DNA of 59,818 bases from the NCBI GenBank assembly GCA_002416285.1, contig DICM01000039.1, forward strand, positions 1 to 59,818, in the 5' to 3' direction. Made by a program: the position numbers and the translations under genes. Positions within the stretch are counted from its first letter, which is position 1; each line of letters opens with the position of its first letter. A model generated the notes under the pieces. That model saw only the letters and a list, made by a program, of their open reading frames with translations, did not search any database and was not told the DNA's origin. This document shows positions 8,064 to 16,865 of the stretch, piece by piece. This stretch comes from Caryophanales bacterium UBA5026. Its GTDB lineage: Bacteria; Bacillota_I; Bacilli_A; RF39; UBA660.

Positions 8064-9650
8064 ATGTTAGAACAAAACACATATAAGGTTGGTATTTATA
8101 TGAGACTTTCTAGAGAAGACGAAGGAAAAACGACAGAAAGTGAAAGTATAAAAAATCAACGAAATTTTATTTTGGAATATACAAAAAAAGAACAATTACT
8201 AGTGATAGATGAATATATCGACGATGGTATTAGCGGAACTACTTTTGATCGTAAGGAATTTAACCGAATGATTCAGGATATTGAAAGTAAAAAAATAAAC
8301 ATGGTCATTACAAAGGATTTTTCCAGATTAGGACGTGACTATATTGAGGCAGGACATTATGCTGAAAAATACTTTCCTGAAAAAAGAGCCCGCTACGTTT
8401 CCATCAATGATGGGATTGATACTTACTTAGATACTCTAGGAAATGAAATGTTACCCTTTAAAGCGGTAATCAATGATTTTTATTGTAAGGATATTTCTAA
8501 GAAAATTAAATCTACTTTAAACACAAAGAAAAGACAAGGGTTATTTTTAGGTTCACAGGCGCCCTATGGCTACTTAAAGGATCCTGTGAACAAATACCAT
8601 TTAATCATTGATCCAGTTGCTAGCGAGGTTGTAAGAGCTATATATAAGATGTTTTTAGATAATAATAGCTTGCAGAAGATTGCACATTATTTAACAGAAC
8701 AAAAAATTGCACGACCAAGTGTCCACAAAGGGATGAACTATAAAGATAATGAAAAAACAAAAGCAATCTGGGATGAAAGAACGATTGATGATATTTTAAA
8801 GAATCCAAACTATACAGGTAATTTAACACAATGTCGAAGAAAAAAAATCAATTATAAATCGAAAAAAATTATTCATACAAATCCAAATGAGTGGGTTGTT
8901 GTAGAAAATACGCATGAAGCAATCATTGATTTAGAAACCTTTAATTTAGTACAAAATGTTTATGATAAAAACAGAAATATTTCTACACATATTCAAGATA
9001 TATTGTTAAAAGGATTTCTTTATTGTAAAGAGTGTGGTCATACTCTTGGAATTAATAAAAGTAGTGATAAGACTAGGCATTATACAATTTGTAATCATTA
9101 TCGGAAATATGCGAAACAAAGTTTTTGTACATGTCATTCTATGCGGTATGAGGATTTAGAAAAACTGGTTCTTGGTGACATTCGAAAGAAGTGCAAAGAA
9201 TGTATTGATGTTAGTCATTTTGAAAGTATTATTAAAAATAACAATAAAAAAACAAAGGTACTTCAAGATATTAACAAACGAATTGAAAATGCAAACAATA
9301 TAATTCAATCACATCGTCAAAATATTGAACAGATGTATCTTGATAAACTAAATAAAAAAGTTACAGATGAAATTTATCAAAATGTATTCCAAAAGTTACA
9401 AAAGGAAATAAATGAAAGTGAAACTCTTATAGAATCTTTAGAACTAGAACAAAAAAGTCTTTTAAATAACAAATTATATGATAACGATAATTATAAAGAA
9501 AAGATTAAGACATTCTTATCCTTTAAAAAACCAGATCGAAAATTATTAGCTAGTATCATCAATAAAATTGAAATTGATGAAAATAAGAATATTGATATAT
9601 ACTATAAGATAAAACCATTATTTAATTCGATACATAATAGAGGTGATTAA
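8064..9650 (+). CDS. Large serine recombinase (TnpX/TndX-like)
   Basis: 528 aa. The N-terminal resolvase domain has the catalytic Ser16 in YMRLSREDE and the typical ESESIKNQR and DFSRLGRDY motifs (to about 160). A recombinase domain follows (about 175-280, APYGYLKDP and DPVASEVVRAIY), then a zinc ribbon (about 317-370, YCKECG, later Cys residues) and a coiled coil (about 390-480). This class integrates and excises mobilizable elements using short att sites and a 2-bp core. The RBS is GGGAGGAAC. The gene is intact. It marks at least one mobile element here, but I cannot place its att sites. Confidence 0.93.
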   Translation: MLEQNTYKVGIYMRLSREDEGKTTESESIKNQRNFILEYTKKEQLLVIDEYIDDGISGTTFDRKEFNRMIQDIESKKINMVITKDFSRLGRDYIEAGHYAEKYFPEKRARYVSINDGIDTYLDTLGNEMLPFKAVINDFYCKDISKKIKSTLNTKKRQGLFLGSQAPYGYLKDPVNKYHLIIDPVASEVVRAIYKMFLDNNSLQKIAHYLTEQKIARPSVHKGMNYKDNEKTKAIWDERTIDDILKNPNYTGNLTQCRRKKINYKSKKIIHTNPNEWVVVENTHEAIIDLETFNLVQNVYDKNRNISTHIQDILLKGFLYCKECGHTLGINKSSDKTRHYTICNHYRKYAKQSFCTCHSMRYEDLEKLVLGDIRKKCKECIDVSHFESIIKNNNKKTKVLQDINKRIENANNIIQSHRQNIEQMYLDKLNKKVTDEIYQNVFQKLQKEINESETLIESLELEQKSLLNNKLYDNDNYKEKIKTFLSFKKPDRKLLASIINKIEIDENKNIDIYYKIKPLFNSIHNRGD

Positions 9651-9651
9651 A

Positions 9652-10143
9652 ATGAATATACAGTTAATTAAAGTATTAGAGCAAGATAAAACCACTTTGT
9701 GGAACTTATTGCAGTTTGCTTTATATGATGGCAGTTTTTATGTGGATAATGATATTACCGAGCAGGGGGTATTTGAATATAAATGGTTTGATACTTATTT
9801 TGAAGATGATACTCGTTTTGCTTATTTTATTAAACAAGAAAATCATATTGTAGGATTTGTTATGATAAATGGAAATTTAAAAACAAGTCACGTTGGTAAT
9901 GCTCAAGCAATTGCAGAGTTTTTAATTCTTCCACAGTACCGAAAACATCATATCGGAAAAACAGTAGCGCACCAAATTTTTGATATGTTTAATGGTGATT
10001 GGAAAGTGCAACCAATGGAAAATAATATAGGAGCTTATCAGTTTTGGGAGAAAGTAATTAAAGAGTATTCTAATAATAACTGTCAGATACAAACGATAGA
10101 AAATGAAGAAGATATCTTTCTATTTCAATCAAAGAAAAAATAA
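9652..10143 (+). CDS. GNAT family N-acetyltransferase
   Basis: 163 aa from the ATG at 9652, one base after the recombinase stop, with AGAGGTGAT as ribosome site. The acetyl-CoA loop is seen as FLILPQYRKHHIGKTVAHQIF (about 91-111, matching the Q/RxxGxG/A pattern), and the usual AYQFWEKV segment comes near the end. It acetylates an unknown small molecule or protein. The tight junction with the recombinase suggests either a passenger gene or a gene the element landed in front of. Confidence 0.8.
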   Translation: MNIQLIKVLEQDKTTLWNLLQFALYDGSFYVDNDITEQGVFEYKWFDTYFEDDTRFAYFIKQENHIVGFVMINGNLKTSHVGNAQAIAEFLILPQYRKHHIGKTVAHQIFDMFNGDWKVQPMENNIGAYQFWEKVIKEYSNNNCQIQTIENEEDIFLFQSKKK

Positions 10144-10396
10144 TACGTTATCACTTACGGAACTCACACAGGAGGATCCTGCAGGAAATGACGATGAAAG
10201 AGTAAAAGAATATGTTGGTACAGCTATGGGTCGGGTACTAACTATTTTTGAACTTAGCCAAACCTATATTACTGGAAATATTGATAGTGAAGGAGATCAA
10301 ACTTGCGAATTATATTTGGATTTTGTTATATCTGGAAAATATGGTGGACCTACAGTTGAAAAGTCATTATTTAATTATAGTGTTTGCATCAACTAA
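10103..10396 (+). pseudogene. Reading-frame remnant after the acetyltransferase
   Basis: An open frame overlaps the end of the GNAT gene. From about 10144 it gives a protein-like stretch of ~84 residues (e.g. TELTQEDPAGNDDERVKEYV, later DLFVISGKYGG-like beta sequence). There is no start codon with a ribosome site after the GNAT stop, and the only ATG (10103) lies inside the GNAT gene. It is most simply the 3' end of a truncated gene. Coupled translation from 10103 cannot be excluded. Confidence 0.35.
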
Positions 10397-10416
10397 AATA
10401 GAATGGAGATGAAAAG

Positions 10417-11271
10417 ATTATTAAAAATAAGATAAGAAATATATCAATATTAGTACTTATACTAACAATAGTAAGTGGAATTGTATTACTTGATCAAAAA
10501 GTAAAAGCGAGTAATCAAAAATCAGCAACTAGTGATGATTTATACTATTCTCAAAAAAGTGCATACGACTTAAAGAATGATGGTTGGATTTACGCCATGG
10601 AAATACTATATTTTAAAGATAAAAACGTATATATTTTTGATGGGTATAATTTAAAATATAAGGAATTAGAAGGTTACTACGTACCAGTTGTTAATAAAGA
10701 AACTGGGGAAATATTAGATAAAGTAAAGCCAAATTATGTCACTCTATCTATATCTGAAGTTTATAAAAATGACATCAAAAAAATTCATGATTTTTTTAAT
10801 AAAAATCAGTTTAATGAGGAAATAGATATTAAAGATCTGGATGGTTTAGATGTTGAAATAGCGAGCAAAGAATATTTAGTAGATTTATTTAATAGAGCAA
10901 TATCTTCAGAGTTGAAAACAGCCCCTGGAAACTATTACAATAATTCTTTTATCAGTACAGTTAATGTAAAATCGACAGATTCAGAAATTCCCGGGAAATG
11001 GCAAATTTCATATTTATTAGATTATGGGTTTATATATGATGTTAATATAGAGTTTATTGATAGTAATGGTAATTACTTATCGGATATAGCCCAAAGTAAA
11101 AATATCTCTAACATCGAAGCAACAATGTTTAATACTATTCAGAAAATAGAAAGCGATATAGTTCAACAGCAAAAAATTAAAATTAATTTAACAAAAGAGA
11201 AGACTGCAATTAATTCTGATTTAAATAAATTATTAGCAAATTTATCAGAAGAATTAAAAGAAGATGAATAA
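10417..11271 (+). CDS. Secreted protein with apparent ATT start, unknown function
   Basis: The first in-frame ATG is at 10597, but the frame is open upstream and encodes a fitting signal peptide: KNKIRNISILVLILTIVSG, cleavage near KVKAS. GGAGATG at 10405-10411 is well spaced for ATT at 10417, giving 284 aa. No ATG, GTG or TTG is in frame there. An ATG at 10409 reaches a TAA after 8 codons, and one extra A in the run at 10423-10427 would join it to this frame. So either ATT initiates or a 1-base deletion has broken the start. The mature part is mixed alpha/beta with a C-terminal Lys-rich helix. No family is recognised. Confidence 0.5.
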   Translation: MIKNKIRNISILVLILTIVSGIVLLDQKVKASNQKSATSDDLYYSQKSAYDLKNDGWIYAMEILYFKDKNVYIFDGYNLKYKELEGYYVPVVNKETGEILDKVKPNYVTLSISEVYKNDIKKIHDFFNKNQFNEEIDIKDLDGLDVEIASKEYLVDLFNRAISSELKTAPGNYYNNSFISTVNVKSTDSEIPGKWQISYLLDYGFIYDVNIEFIDSNGNYLSDIAQSKNISNIEATMFNTIQKIESDIVQQQKIKINLTKEKTAINSDLNKLLANLSEELKEDE

Positions 11272-11368
11272 AGATTTAATATTATTGGTAATTATTTAAG
11301 CACATATTATTTTTGCAACATGAATTATTATATAATATAAAAATAATTGCTGATATATTCAATCAGAC

Positions 11369-11428
11369 CTATAGTCTAATAAATCGATTTCTATGGAAAA
11401 AATATTGCAAACTCCTTATAAAGTTTCC
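11369..11428 (+). repeat. Direct repeat copy 1, upstream of the HD gene
   Basis: About 60 bases closely matching 12323-12385. The last 24 bases (11405-11428, TTGCAAACTCC through AAGTTTCC) are identical in both copies. The two copies flank the HD hydrolase gene. Confidence 0.75.
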
Positions 11429-11440
11429 TATATGAAGTTA

Positions 11441-11470
11441 ATCGAACTAAATAATATTAGTTCGATTTTT
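11441..11470 (+). terminator. Terminator before the HD gene
   Basis: ATCGAACTAA (11441-11450) pairs with TTAGTTCGAT (11457-11466) across a 6-base loop, then TTTT. It would stop reading from the secreted-protein gene and insulate the HD gene, which starts 37 bases later. Confidence 0.7.
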
Positions 11471-11507
11471 AATAATTATATAGTATACTTATAATAGGTG
11501 AAGGAAA

Positions 11508-12320
11508 ATGAATTATGAAGAAGCAAAATTAAGATTTCAAAAATTTATAGATGATAATTTTGATATGAACGATAAAAAAGTATCCCATAAAGTAATACAT
11601 ACTTATGCTGTAGTTGATATGTCTGAATATATTGCAAAAGATTTAAATTTGGATAAAGAAAATGTTGAGTTAGCTAAAATAATAGCACTACTACATGACA
11701 TAGGAAGATTTGAGCAAGCAAAAGAGTTTGATAATTTTAAAGATTATGAAACATTAGATCATGCTTCACTAGGTGTAAAAATTTTATTTGACAGTAATTT
11801 AATTAGAGAATTTATTAGTGATGATAAATATGATGAAATAATAAAACTAGCAATATCAAATCATAATAAGTATCAATTAAATATGGAAAATATGAATGAC
11901 CAAGAAATATTACATAGCAAATTAATTAGGGATGCAGATAAAACAGATAGTTTTAGAGTAAAGTCCGTTGATGATGTATATACTATGGCAAATGTTACAA
12001 AAGAGGAAATAGAAGGCTCATCAATAAGTGATAATATTTATAATGATTTTATGTCAAAAAGGACAATTGTAAGTAAAGAGAGAAAAACAGCAGTAGATAT
12101 TTGGATCTCTTATATTGCATTTATATTTGATTATAATTTTACTAGTGGACTAAAATATATAAAAGAAAAAGATTATATAAATAAATTAGTTAATAGATTT
12201 GATTATAAAAATGTGGATACTAAAGTAAAAATGGACTCTATTCGAAATTTTGCTATAAATTGTATTGATGAAAGAATTTCTATGGATGATAGGATAACTG
12301 GTTTCATTATCTCACTATAG
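11508..12320 (+). CDS. HD-domain phosphohydrolase
   Basis: 270 aa. The metal-binding HD motif is seen as LLHDIGR (about 62-68), preceded by a histidine in the first helix (KVSHKVIHTY) and followed by NHNK and RDADKTD. Enzymes of this family hydrolyse phosphate esters, often nucleotides or signalling nucleotides; the substrate is not evident. The start has a GGTGAAGG ribosome site. The gene stands alone between two copies of a direct repeat and has its own terminator-like signals on both sides, which looks like a discrete acquired unit. Confidence 0.8.
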   Translation: MNYEEAKLRFQKFIDDNFDMNDKKVSHKVIHTYAVVDMSEYIAKDLNLDKENVELAKIIALLHDIGRFEQAKEFDNFKDYETLDHASLGVKILFDSNLIREFISDDKYDEIIKLAISNHNKYQLNMENMNDQEILHSKLIRDADKTDSFRVKSVDDVYTMANVTKEEIEGSSISDNIYNDFMSKRTIVSKERKTAVDIWISYIAFIFDYNFTSGLKYIKEKDYINKLVNRFDYKNVDTKVKMDSIRNFAINCIDERISMDDRITGFIISL

Positions 12321-12322
12321 AG

Positions 12323-12385
12323 CTATAATCTATCTAATGAATCAATTTCTATGAAAAAATCTTGCAAACTCCTTATAAAGTTTCC
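12323..12385 (+). repeat. Direct repeat copy 2, downstream of the HD gene
   Basis: Matches 11369-11428, with the 24-base core at 12362-12385 identical. It begins 3 bases after the HD gene stop codon. Confidence 0.75.
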
Positions 12386-12716
12386 CCAAAATATTAAAGT
12401 CTATAAAAAATTCCAATCTAAAGATTGAAATTTAAAAAACAGTCCCACTCATAAGAACGTGTTATTAGAGGTAGGCAGACAACTAAAAGGAAATATTTAT
12501 CTATGCATGAAAAAATAAAATATATTTGAATGCATAGATTATATATTTTATTGGTGAAAATAATCCAGTATAGCTTTATCATGTCCAACCAGAGTGATTA
12601 TATATGATGAACTCTGAATTTAGCTATCGCCTACAGTATAAAAATTTCAGAAAACTATTGTTTGCTAAACCTTTTTAATCCTAAGGAATAGAATTTTTTC
12701 TTGTGGCTGCTGATTA
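12386..12716. other. Gene-free stretch with inverted repeats
   Basis: No ORF with support. It holds a hairpin (CAATC and GATTG at about 12414-12427, T-rich flank) that may end HD-gene transcription. It also has a perfect 10-bp inverted repeat, ATCTATGCAT at 12499-12508 and ATGCATAGAT at 12540-12549, 31 bases apart. The rest looks like decayed sequence. Confidence 0.4.
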
Positions 12717-13493
12717 CTATGCCCTTTTCGATGTGTTTTCTATAGATGATTTATATTCTAACTCATCACTAATATTGCATGCCGTATCATATTTATCCAT
12801 TATTCCACAATCTAGTACACAACTAGGATAAGTATATCTATTATCTAGCAAATATTCTATAAAATTGGTTTGCGCCCCAGTAATGTTAGTTTTTCTTATA
12901 ACCATTTTAGTTAAAACTGTTCTTCCTTGTCGGTCTGCTTGAAATTGAATTAAAGGTAAATATCGCTGAACGAAAAAAGAGATGTTACCTTTATAATCTA
13001 CATATTCTTCACAAATCCTTTTGTTAGAAATTAACAATAAGTTTAATAGTTGTTGTAGAATATGAACGTGACCAAACATATCTTTAGGTAATAAATGATT
13101 ACCATTCCAATCAATTAGACAGTCATGAAAAGTAGAGGAGTCCATTGTCATAGGATGAATATTTAAGGTTTTATCATCACTTAAGTCATAACAAAAGCCT
13201 TTTGGGTTAGGATCAGTTTCATTTGAAATATACATGTGATTATCTTTCCCATATAAAATGCTATTTGATTTTAATTCGGGATTGAAGATTTTATAGCCAA
13301 GCTTACAAACGACAAAATCAAAATACGGTTTAAAAGTATGATAATTTTCCGAAAAAATTTCAAATTCATTTTTATTTTCATCAGATGTTTTACAATATTC
13401 ATTAATTAAATCTATACATTTTTGTTCTATTTCATAATAGAAACAAGGTATGATTTTATCATCTTTTATTAAAGCGGATTTTAATTGTTCCAT
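12717..13493 (-). CDS. Conserved-looking soluble protein, unknown function
   Basis: 258 aa, no signal peptide or membrane segment. It is rich in Asp, Asn, Tyr and Cys. A stretch around HPMTMDSSTFHDCLIDWNGN and the helical segment FGHVHILQQLLNLLLISNK stand out, but I recognise no domain. The start follows GAGGTGAAAA, a good ribosome site. It is transcribed against the HD gene and has no operon partner. Codon use resembles the neighbourhood. Confidence 0.55.
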   Translation of the reverse strand: MEQLKSALIKDDKIIPCFYYEIEQKCIDLINEYCKTSDENKNEFEIFSENYHTFKPYFDFVVCKLGYKIFNPELKSNSILYGKDNHMYISNETDPNPKGFCYDLSDDKTLNIHPMTMDSSTFHDCLIDWNGNHLLPKDMFGHVHILQQLLNLLLISNKRICEEYVDYKGNISFFVQRYLPLIQFQADRQGRTVLTKMVIRKTNITGAQTNFIEYLLDNRYTYPSCVLDCGIMDKYDTACNISDELEYKSSIENTSKRA

Positions 13494-13689
13494 TTTTCAC
13501 CTCTAATATTTATTAATGAATTTATTATAGCACAAATCAGTTTTTAAATAAAATAATTATAAAATTAGATAGTGTTTTAGTATGTTTATCTTAATATTTA
13601 TTAACAATTTAAACTTTTATGGTAGATTTATTTTAATAGCTCAAAAGAAAAGAGAAATGCAATATTTGAGCAGCAAAAATGGAAATAAT

Positions 13690-13960
13690 GGAAAACTACT
13701 ATTCCACCGCTATTTTTAAAACAAAAAGATAAAATAGTTTCATTTTCTATATATTTTACATAAACGACTATCTAGTCAGAGAAGTTGAAATCAGAACTTT
13801 AAAAAATGATTATTGGAAAGAAAAAGGAAGTCAAATATTTTATATTGTAAGATCACCAGTGAGAAACAAAGGGTACGGAACAATAATGCTAGAGCATGCT
13901 ATAAAAGAATGTAAAAGACTAGGTTTTAAAGAGATAGAAATCAATATAAAAATAAAATGA
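13690..13960 (+). pseudogene. Broken GNAT acetyltransferase fragment
   Basis: From about 13760 one frame gives NDYLVREVEIRT and then the acetyl-CoA motif VRSPVRNKGYGTIMLEHA, with IKECKRLGFKEIEINI, ending at TGA 13958. The preceding strand-like segment (DKIVSFSIYF) lies in another frame, and the N-terminal half is missing. This is a frameshifted, truncated GNAT gene. Confidence 0.65.
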
Positions 13961-13984
13961 ACTAGTTTATATAGTTCATTTTTA
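13957..13984 (+). terminator. Terminator after the GNAT fragment
   Basis: ATGAACTA (13957-13964) pairs with TAGTTCAT (13972-13979), followed by a T-rich run. It overlaps the stop codon of the broken gene and faces the convergent phosphatidyltransferase gene. Confidence 0.6.
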
Positions 13985-14025
13985 ATCATTAATAAAATTG
14001 TACCTCATAGTAAAAAATACTTCCG

Positions 14026-14550
14026 TTATTTCAAAAAGATACTTCTACGATTCAAATCAGAGTTTGGAATAAATATATGAATTAAGAGTTCTTCAATAGC
14101 AGATAAAAAGGCGATAATACAAATTGATAAAATTATCAATGAATTATGCAATAGAAGTGGCGCTATAAAGATAAGTATTCCAGTTAATTTGTTTGCCCAT
14201 GTATGAATACTGGCAAATCTTTTGCATTTAAAAAAGGGTATTAATAAATTGATTAATTTAATTAAAGTTATCAGTAATATCAGTATTAAGAACGGTTGTA
14301 GTAATTCATATTTTTGTATAACTACAATACAGGTAATCATAATAAACATAAATATATCAGCAAAAGAATCAATTTTAGCTCCAAAGATACTTTCCAAATT
14401 AAATTTGCGTGCTATATAACCATCTAGAATATCAGTTACTCCACAAAAAAGGTATACAATAATGAAGGATTCCGTTCCGTAATGTAAAAAGGCTAACGAA
14501 ATTGATAAAAGAATTCTCAAGAAAGATAAAATATTTGGAAAATGTTTCAT
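14026..14550 (-). CDS. CDP-alcohol phosphatidyltransferase (PgsA-like)
   Basis: 174 aa membrane enzyme. The complete CDP-alcohol phosphatidyltransferase motif is present: Asp40, Asp43-Gly44, Ala47-Arg48, Gly57, Asp61 and Asp65 (D-x2-DG-x2-AR-x8-G-x3-D-x3-D). About five membrane helices. It transfers an alcohol such as glycerol 3-phosphate to CDP-diacylglycerol, with loss of CMP, in phospholipid synthesis. The real alcohol is not readable from sequence. Standing alone in an accessory region, it may be a second copy beside a housekeeping pgsA elsewhere. Confidence 0.88.
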   Translation of the reverse strand: MKHFPNILSFLRILLSISLAFLHYGTESFIIVYLFCGVTDILDGYIARKFNLESIFGAKIDSFADIFMFIMITCIVVIQKYELLQPFLILILLITLIKLINLLIPFFKCKRFASIHTWANKLTGILIFIAPLLLHNSLIILSICIIAFLSAIEELLIHIFIPNSDLNRRSIFLK

Positions 14551-14782
14551 GTTATCACCAATCCGATTATATCATATTTAATATTTATGTAATTAGATAT
14601 ATTTTTTATTTAAAATAAAAAATATGATGATGTTGTAAGTCTCATTAAGAATCATTATTCAACTAACAAATAAAAGTGTATAACAAAATAGGTAACAATG
14701 ATTTAATTAAAATTAATATATTTAAACTAGAATATTAAAATAAGATTCAGTTTAATGATAGAATGTAATTGGTGATATAAAA

Positions 14783-15327
14783 ATGCGTCATGTAGATAAA
14801 ATTTTAAAATCTAAAAGGATATCAATATTTGGATATCCTGCAACTGGTAAATCGACTTTAGCAGTTGCATTAGCAAAAATATTAAATTGTATTCGTTAGA
14901 TAAAATGAAGTATAAGAATAATAATAGATTTGAGAAGAGGAATATAAAAGATTTTGAAATAGAATATAATGACCTATTTCAAAATGAATCTTGGATTATA
15001 GAAGGAAATTCTTTAGACTATATTGATAGGCGGTTTATAGAGTCGGATTTGATAATATATTTTAAATCCAACAAGTATATTTCAGCACTAAAATATACCT
15101 ATCGCTATATACGTATTAATATATTAAAAAAAGAAATCCGATTAGGAACGAATGGCAATGCCGACAAATTTGATATTGGCGCTATTAAATGGATTTTAAA
15201 TCAATATAATAAAAAAATAATAAATCTAAGTGAATTAATGCACAAATATAATCATAAAATTATTATTATAAAATCATATAGACAATTAGAAAGAATGATG
15301 AAGGAATTACCAACCGAATGCTCCTAG
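14783..15327 (+). pseudogene. Frameshifted P-loop kinase (adenylate-kinase-like topology modulation protein)
   Basis: ATG 14783 behind GGTGAT begins a reading frame with a Walker A motif (SIFGYPATGKSTLA) that stops at a TAG after KILNCIR, near 14898. The continuation is in the next frame from about 14887: YSLDKMKYKNN, NESWIIEGNS and SDLIIYF, typical of the kinase-like 'topology modulation' family, ending at 15327. A single missing base near 14885 joins them. As written the gene cannot make a whole protein. Confidence 0.7.
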
Positions 15328-15443
15328 ATTGCCCGTGTGTATAGAATTATAAAAAATGTTTAATTTTCCTTAAGATTATATAAAATTAATGTTCTTTTCT
15401 AAGTAATATTATATATGAGTTGAAACTATAAGAATATAAAATA

Positions 15444-15472
15444 TTGACAAAAGATTTTCCTTTTAATGTATA
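15444..15472 (+). promoter_or_regulatory. Promoter-like sequence pointing into the IS element
   Basis: TTGACA (15444-15449), a 17-base spacer and TGTATA (15467-15472), followed at once by AAGGAG. No gene follows, and the IS begins within about 35 bases. It may belong to the IS or to a gene the IS displaced. Confidence 0.4.
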
Positions 15473-15505
15473 AGGAGAAAAATAAAAAGAGAAATACGAT
15501 TATAA

Positions 15506-16460
15506 TACCTTTAAAGTTCACACTAAATAAAAAGAGACAAATGTGTTAAAATTTATTTAGAAAGAATTTTGGAGGTATTTTTACATGGGAAAACATAAAA
15601 AATGGAAACTAGAAGAAAAAATTAAAATAGTAAAAGAGTTTAAAGCAGGAACTACAATATCATACTTATGTAATAAATATGGAGTTTCTGGAAGTGGAAC
15701 AATAAGCAGATGGAACGATGAATATGATAAAGGGATTTTAAAGAGAACGTACGGAACAATTAGACTAAAGTATCATATTCAAAATAAATATCCAAATATT
15801 ATTATAAATCATAAAAAGATAAAACGGTATAAACGGGCTTTAGGCTTATCAGTAGTGGTTAGAAAGAAAAAACCATTATCAGCAATAAGAGCAAAAGAAA
15901 AGAACCTTACAAATAAGGCTCAATACTTAATTGAATGTAACTTTAAATCAAATGAATTTGGTTTAAAACAATCATCTGATGTCAGCTATATAAAATGTTC
16001 TGACGGAACGCTATATTTATCAGCTGTAAAAGATTACTTCAACAAAGAAATTGTATCATTTTCTACTTCAAATAACAATAATATAGAACTAATAAAAGCA
16101 AGTTATAAAAATATAGAGCCCAAGACAGGAAAAATTATTAACACTGATCAAGGAACAGTTTACTTTGCATACGAATATGTGAGGTTAGCAAAATCATTAG
16201 GATTTGAAAGAAGTATGTCTCATAAAGGTCATTGCTGGGAAAATTGCCCAATAGAAAATTGGTTTTCTCAATTAAAGGAGGAATGGCTTAGACCTATTGG
16301 AAAAATCACTAGAAAACAGGCCACAGAAGAAATCAAAAAATACGTTCATTGGTATAACCACGAACGTATTCAAAAGAGTTTAGGATACTTGTCACCAGTA
16401 CAGTATCGACTTAAATATCAAAATCAATTATCTTTTTATTTAGTGAGTACTTGACAGGTA
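15506..16460 (+). mobile_element. IS3-family insertion sequence, internally deleted
   Basis: About 950 bp bounded by inverted repeats: IRL 15506-15535 and IRR 16431-16460. They share an identical 15-bp core (CACTAAATAAAAAGA at 15521-15535, its complement at 16431-16445) and a similar outer half starting TACCT. Weaker symmetry (AATAAAAAGAGAAA) continues outward to about 15481 and 16486, so the exact ends are uncertain. It carries one transposase gene. The IRR also occurs at the right edge of the window. Confidence 0.75.
15585..16454 (+). CDS. IS3-family transposase with internal deletion
   Basis: 289 aa from an ATG behind TTGGAGGT. The N-terminus is an OrfA-like helix-turn-helix (KWKLEEKIKIVKEFKAG, CNKYGVSG). 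At about residue 53 it jumps into the OrfB part (YGTIRLKYHIQ). The integrase core keeps Asp132 (SDVSYI), Asp188 (NTDQG) and Glu224 (PIENW), an exact DD35E spacing, and ends with the usual HWYNHERIQKSLGYLSP. A whole IS3 OrfA plus OrfB would exceed 380 aa, so over 100 residues are missing in the middle. The stop codon lies within the IRR. Confidence 0.88.
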   Translation: MGKHKKWKLEEKIKIVKEFKAGTTISYLCNKYGVSGSGTISRWNDEYDKGILKRTYGTIRLKYHIQNKYPNIIINHKKIKRYKRALGLSVVVRKKKPLSAIRAKEKNLTNKAQYLIECNFKSNEFGLKQSSDVSYIKCSDGTLYLSAVKDYFNKEIVSFSTSNNNNIELIKASYKNIEPKTGKIINTDQGTVYFAYEYVRLAKSLGFERSMSHKGHCWENCPIENWFSQLKEEWLRPIGKITRKQATEEIKKYVHWYNHERIQKSLGYLSPVQYRLKYQNQLSFYLVST

Positions 16461-16511
16461 GTAGTATCTACTTTTCTCTTTTTATTATATCCCCTAAATC
16501 ATACTCAAATA

Positions 16512-16730
16512 TTAATAATAAGGATAATATGGCGGATAATATGGTGGGTAATATGGATAGCCATATCCATATCTTGGAGTAAGAACTGATCCTAGTAAAA
16601 CTCCTGTTAAAAACGGAGCCCCAAAGCCATACCCGAAGCCAGGTCTAAATCCTCCGTATCTTGGTCTAAATCCTCCACCAAAACCAGGTCTTCCACCAAA
16701 TCCTCCTATACGTCTATATCTTCCATTCAT
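16512..16730 (-). CDS. Small Gly/Tyr/Pro/Arg-rich protein
   Basis: 72 aa with a good ribosome site (AAGGAAGGGG). Repeated GGFRP, PGFG and GYGYP units surround a short hydrophobic patch (APFLTGVLLGSVLT), and the tail is PYYPPYYPPYY. Similar low-complexity small proteins occur among spore coat or envelope proteins of Firmicutes. The organism has gerA genes, so a coat role is plausible but unproven. It lies just outside the IS. Confidence 0.5.
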   Translation of the reverse strand: MNGRYRRIGGFGGRPGFGGGFRPRYGGFRPGFGYGFGAPFLTGVLLGSVLTPRYGYGYPYYPPYYPPYYPYY

Positions 16731-16865
16731 TGCAAAATAACCCCTTCCTTAATATATCTTATGATAAAATACTTAAAAATTATGGGCAATTGAACAATCA
16801 GAGTAAACAATAGTCTAGTTTTAGTGATACTATCAAATATAATCAGGATTATATAGGAAATAATA

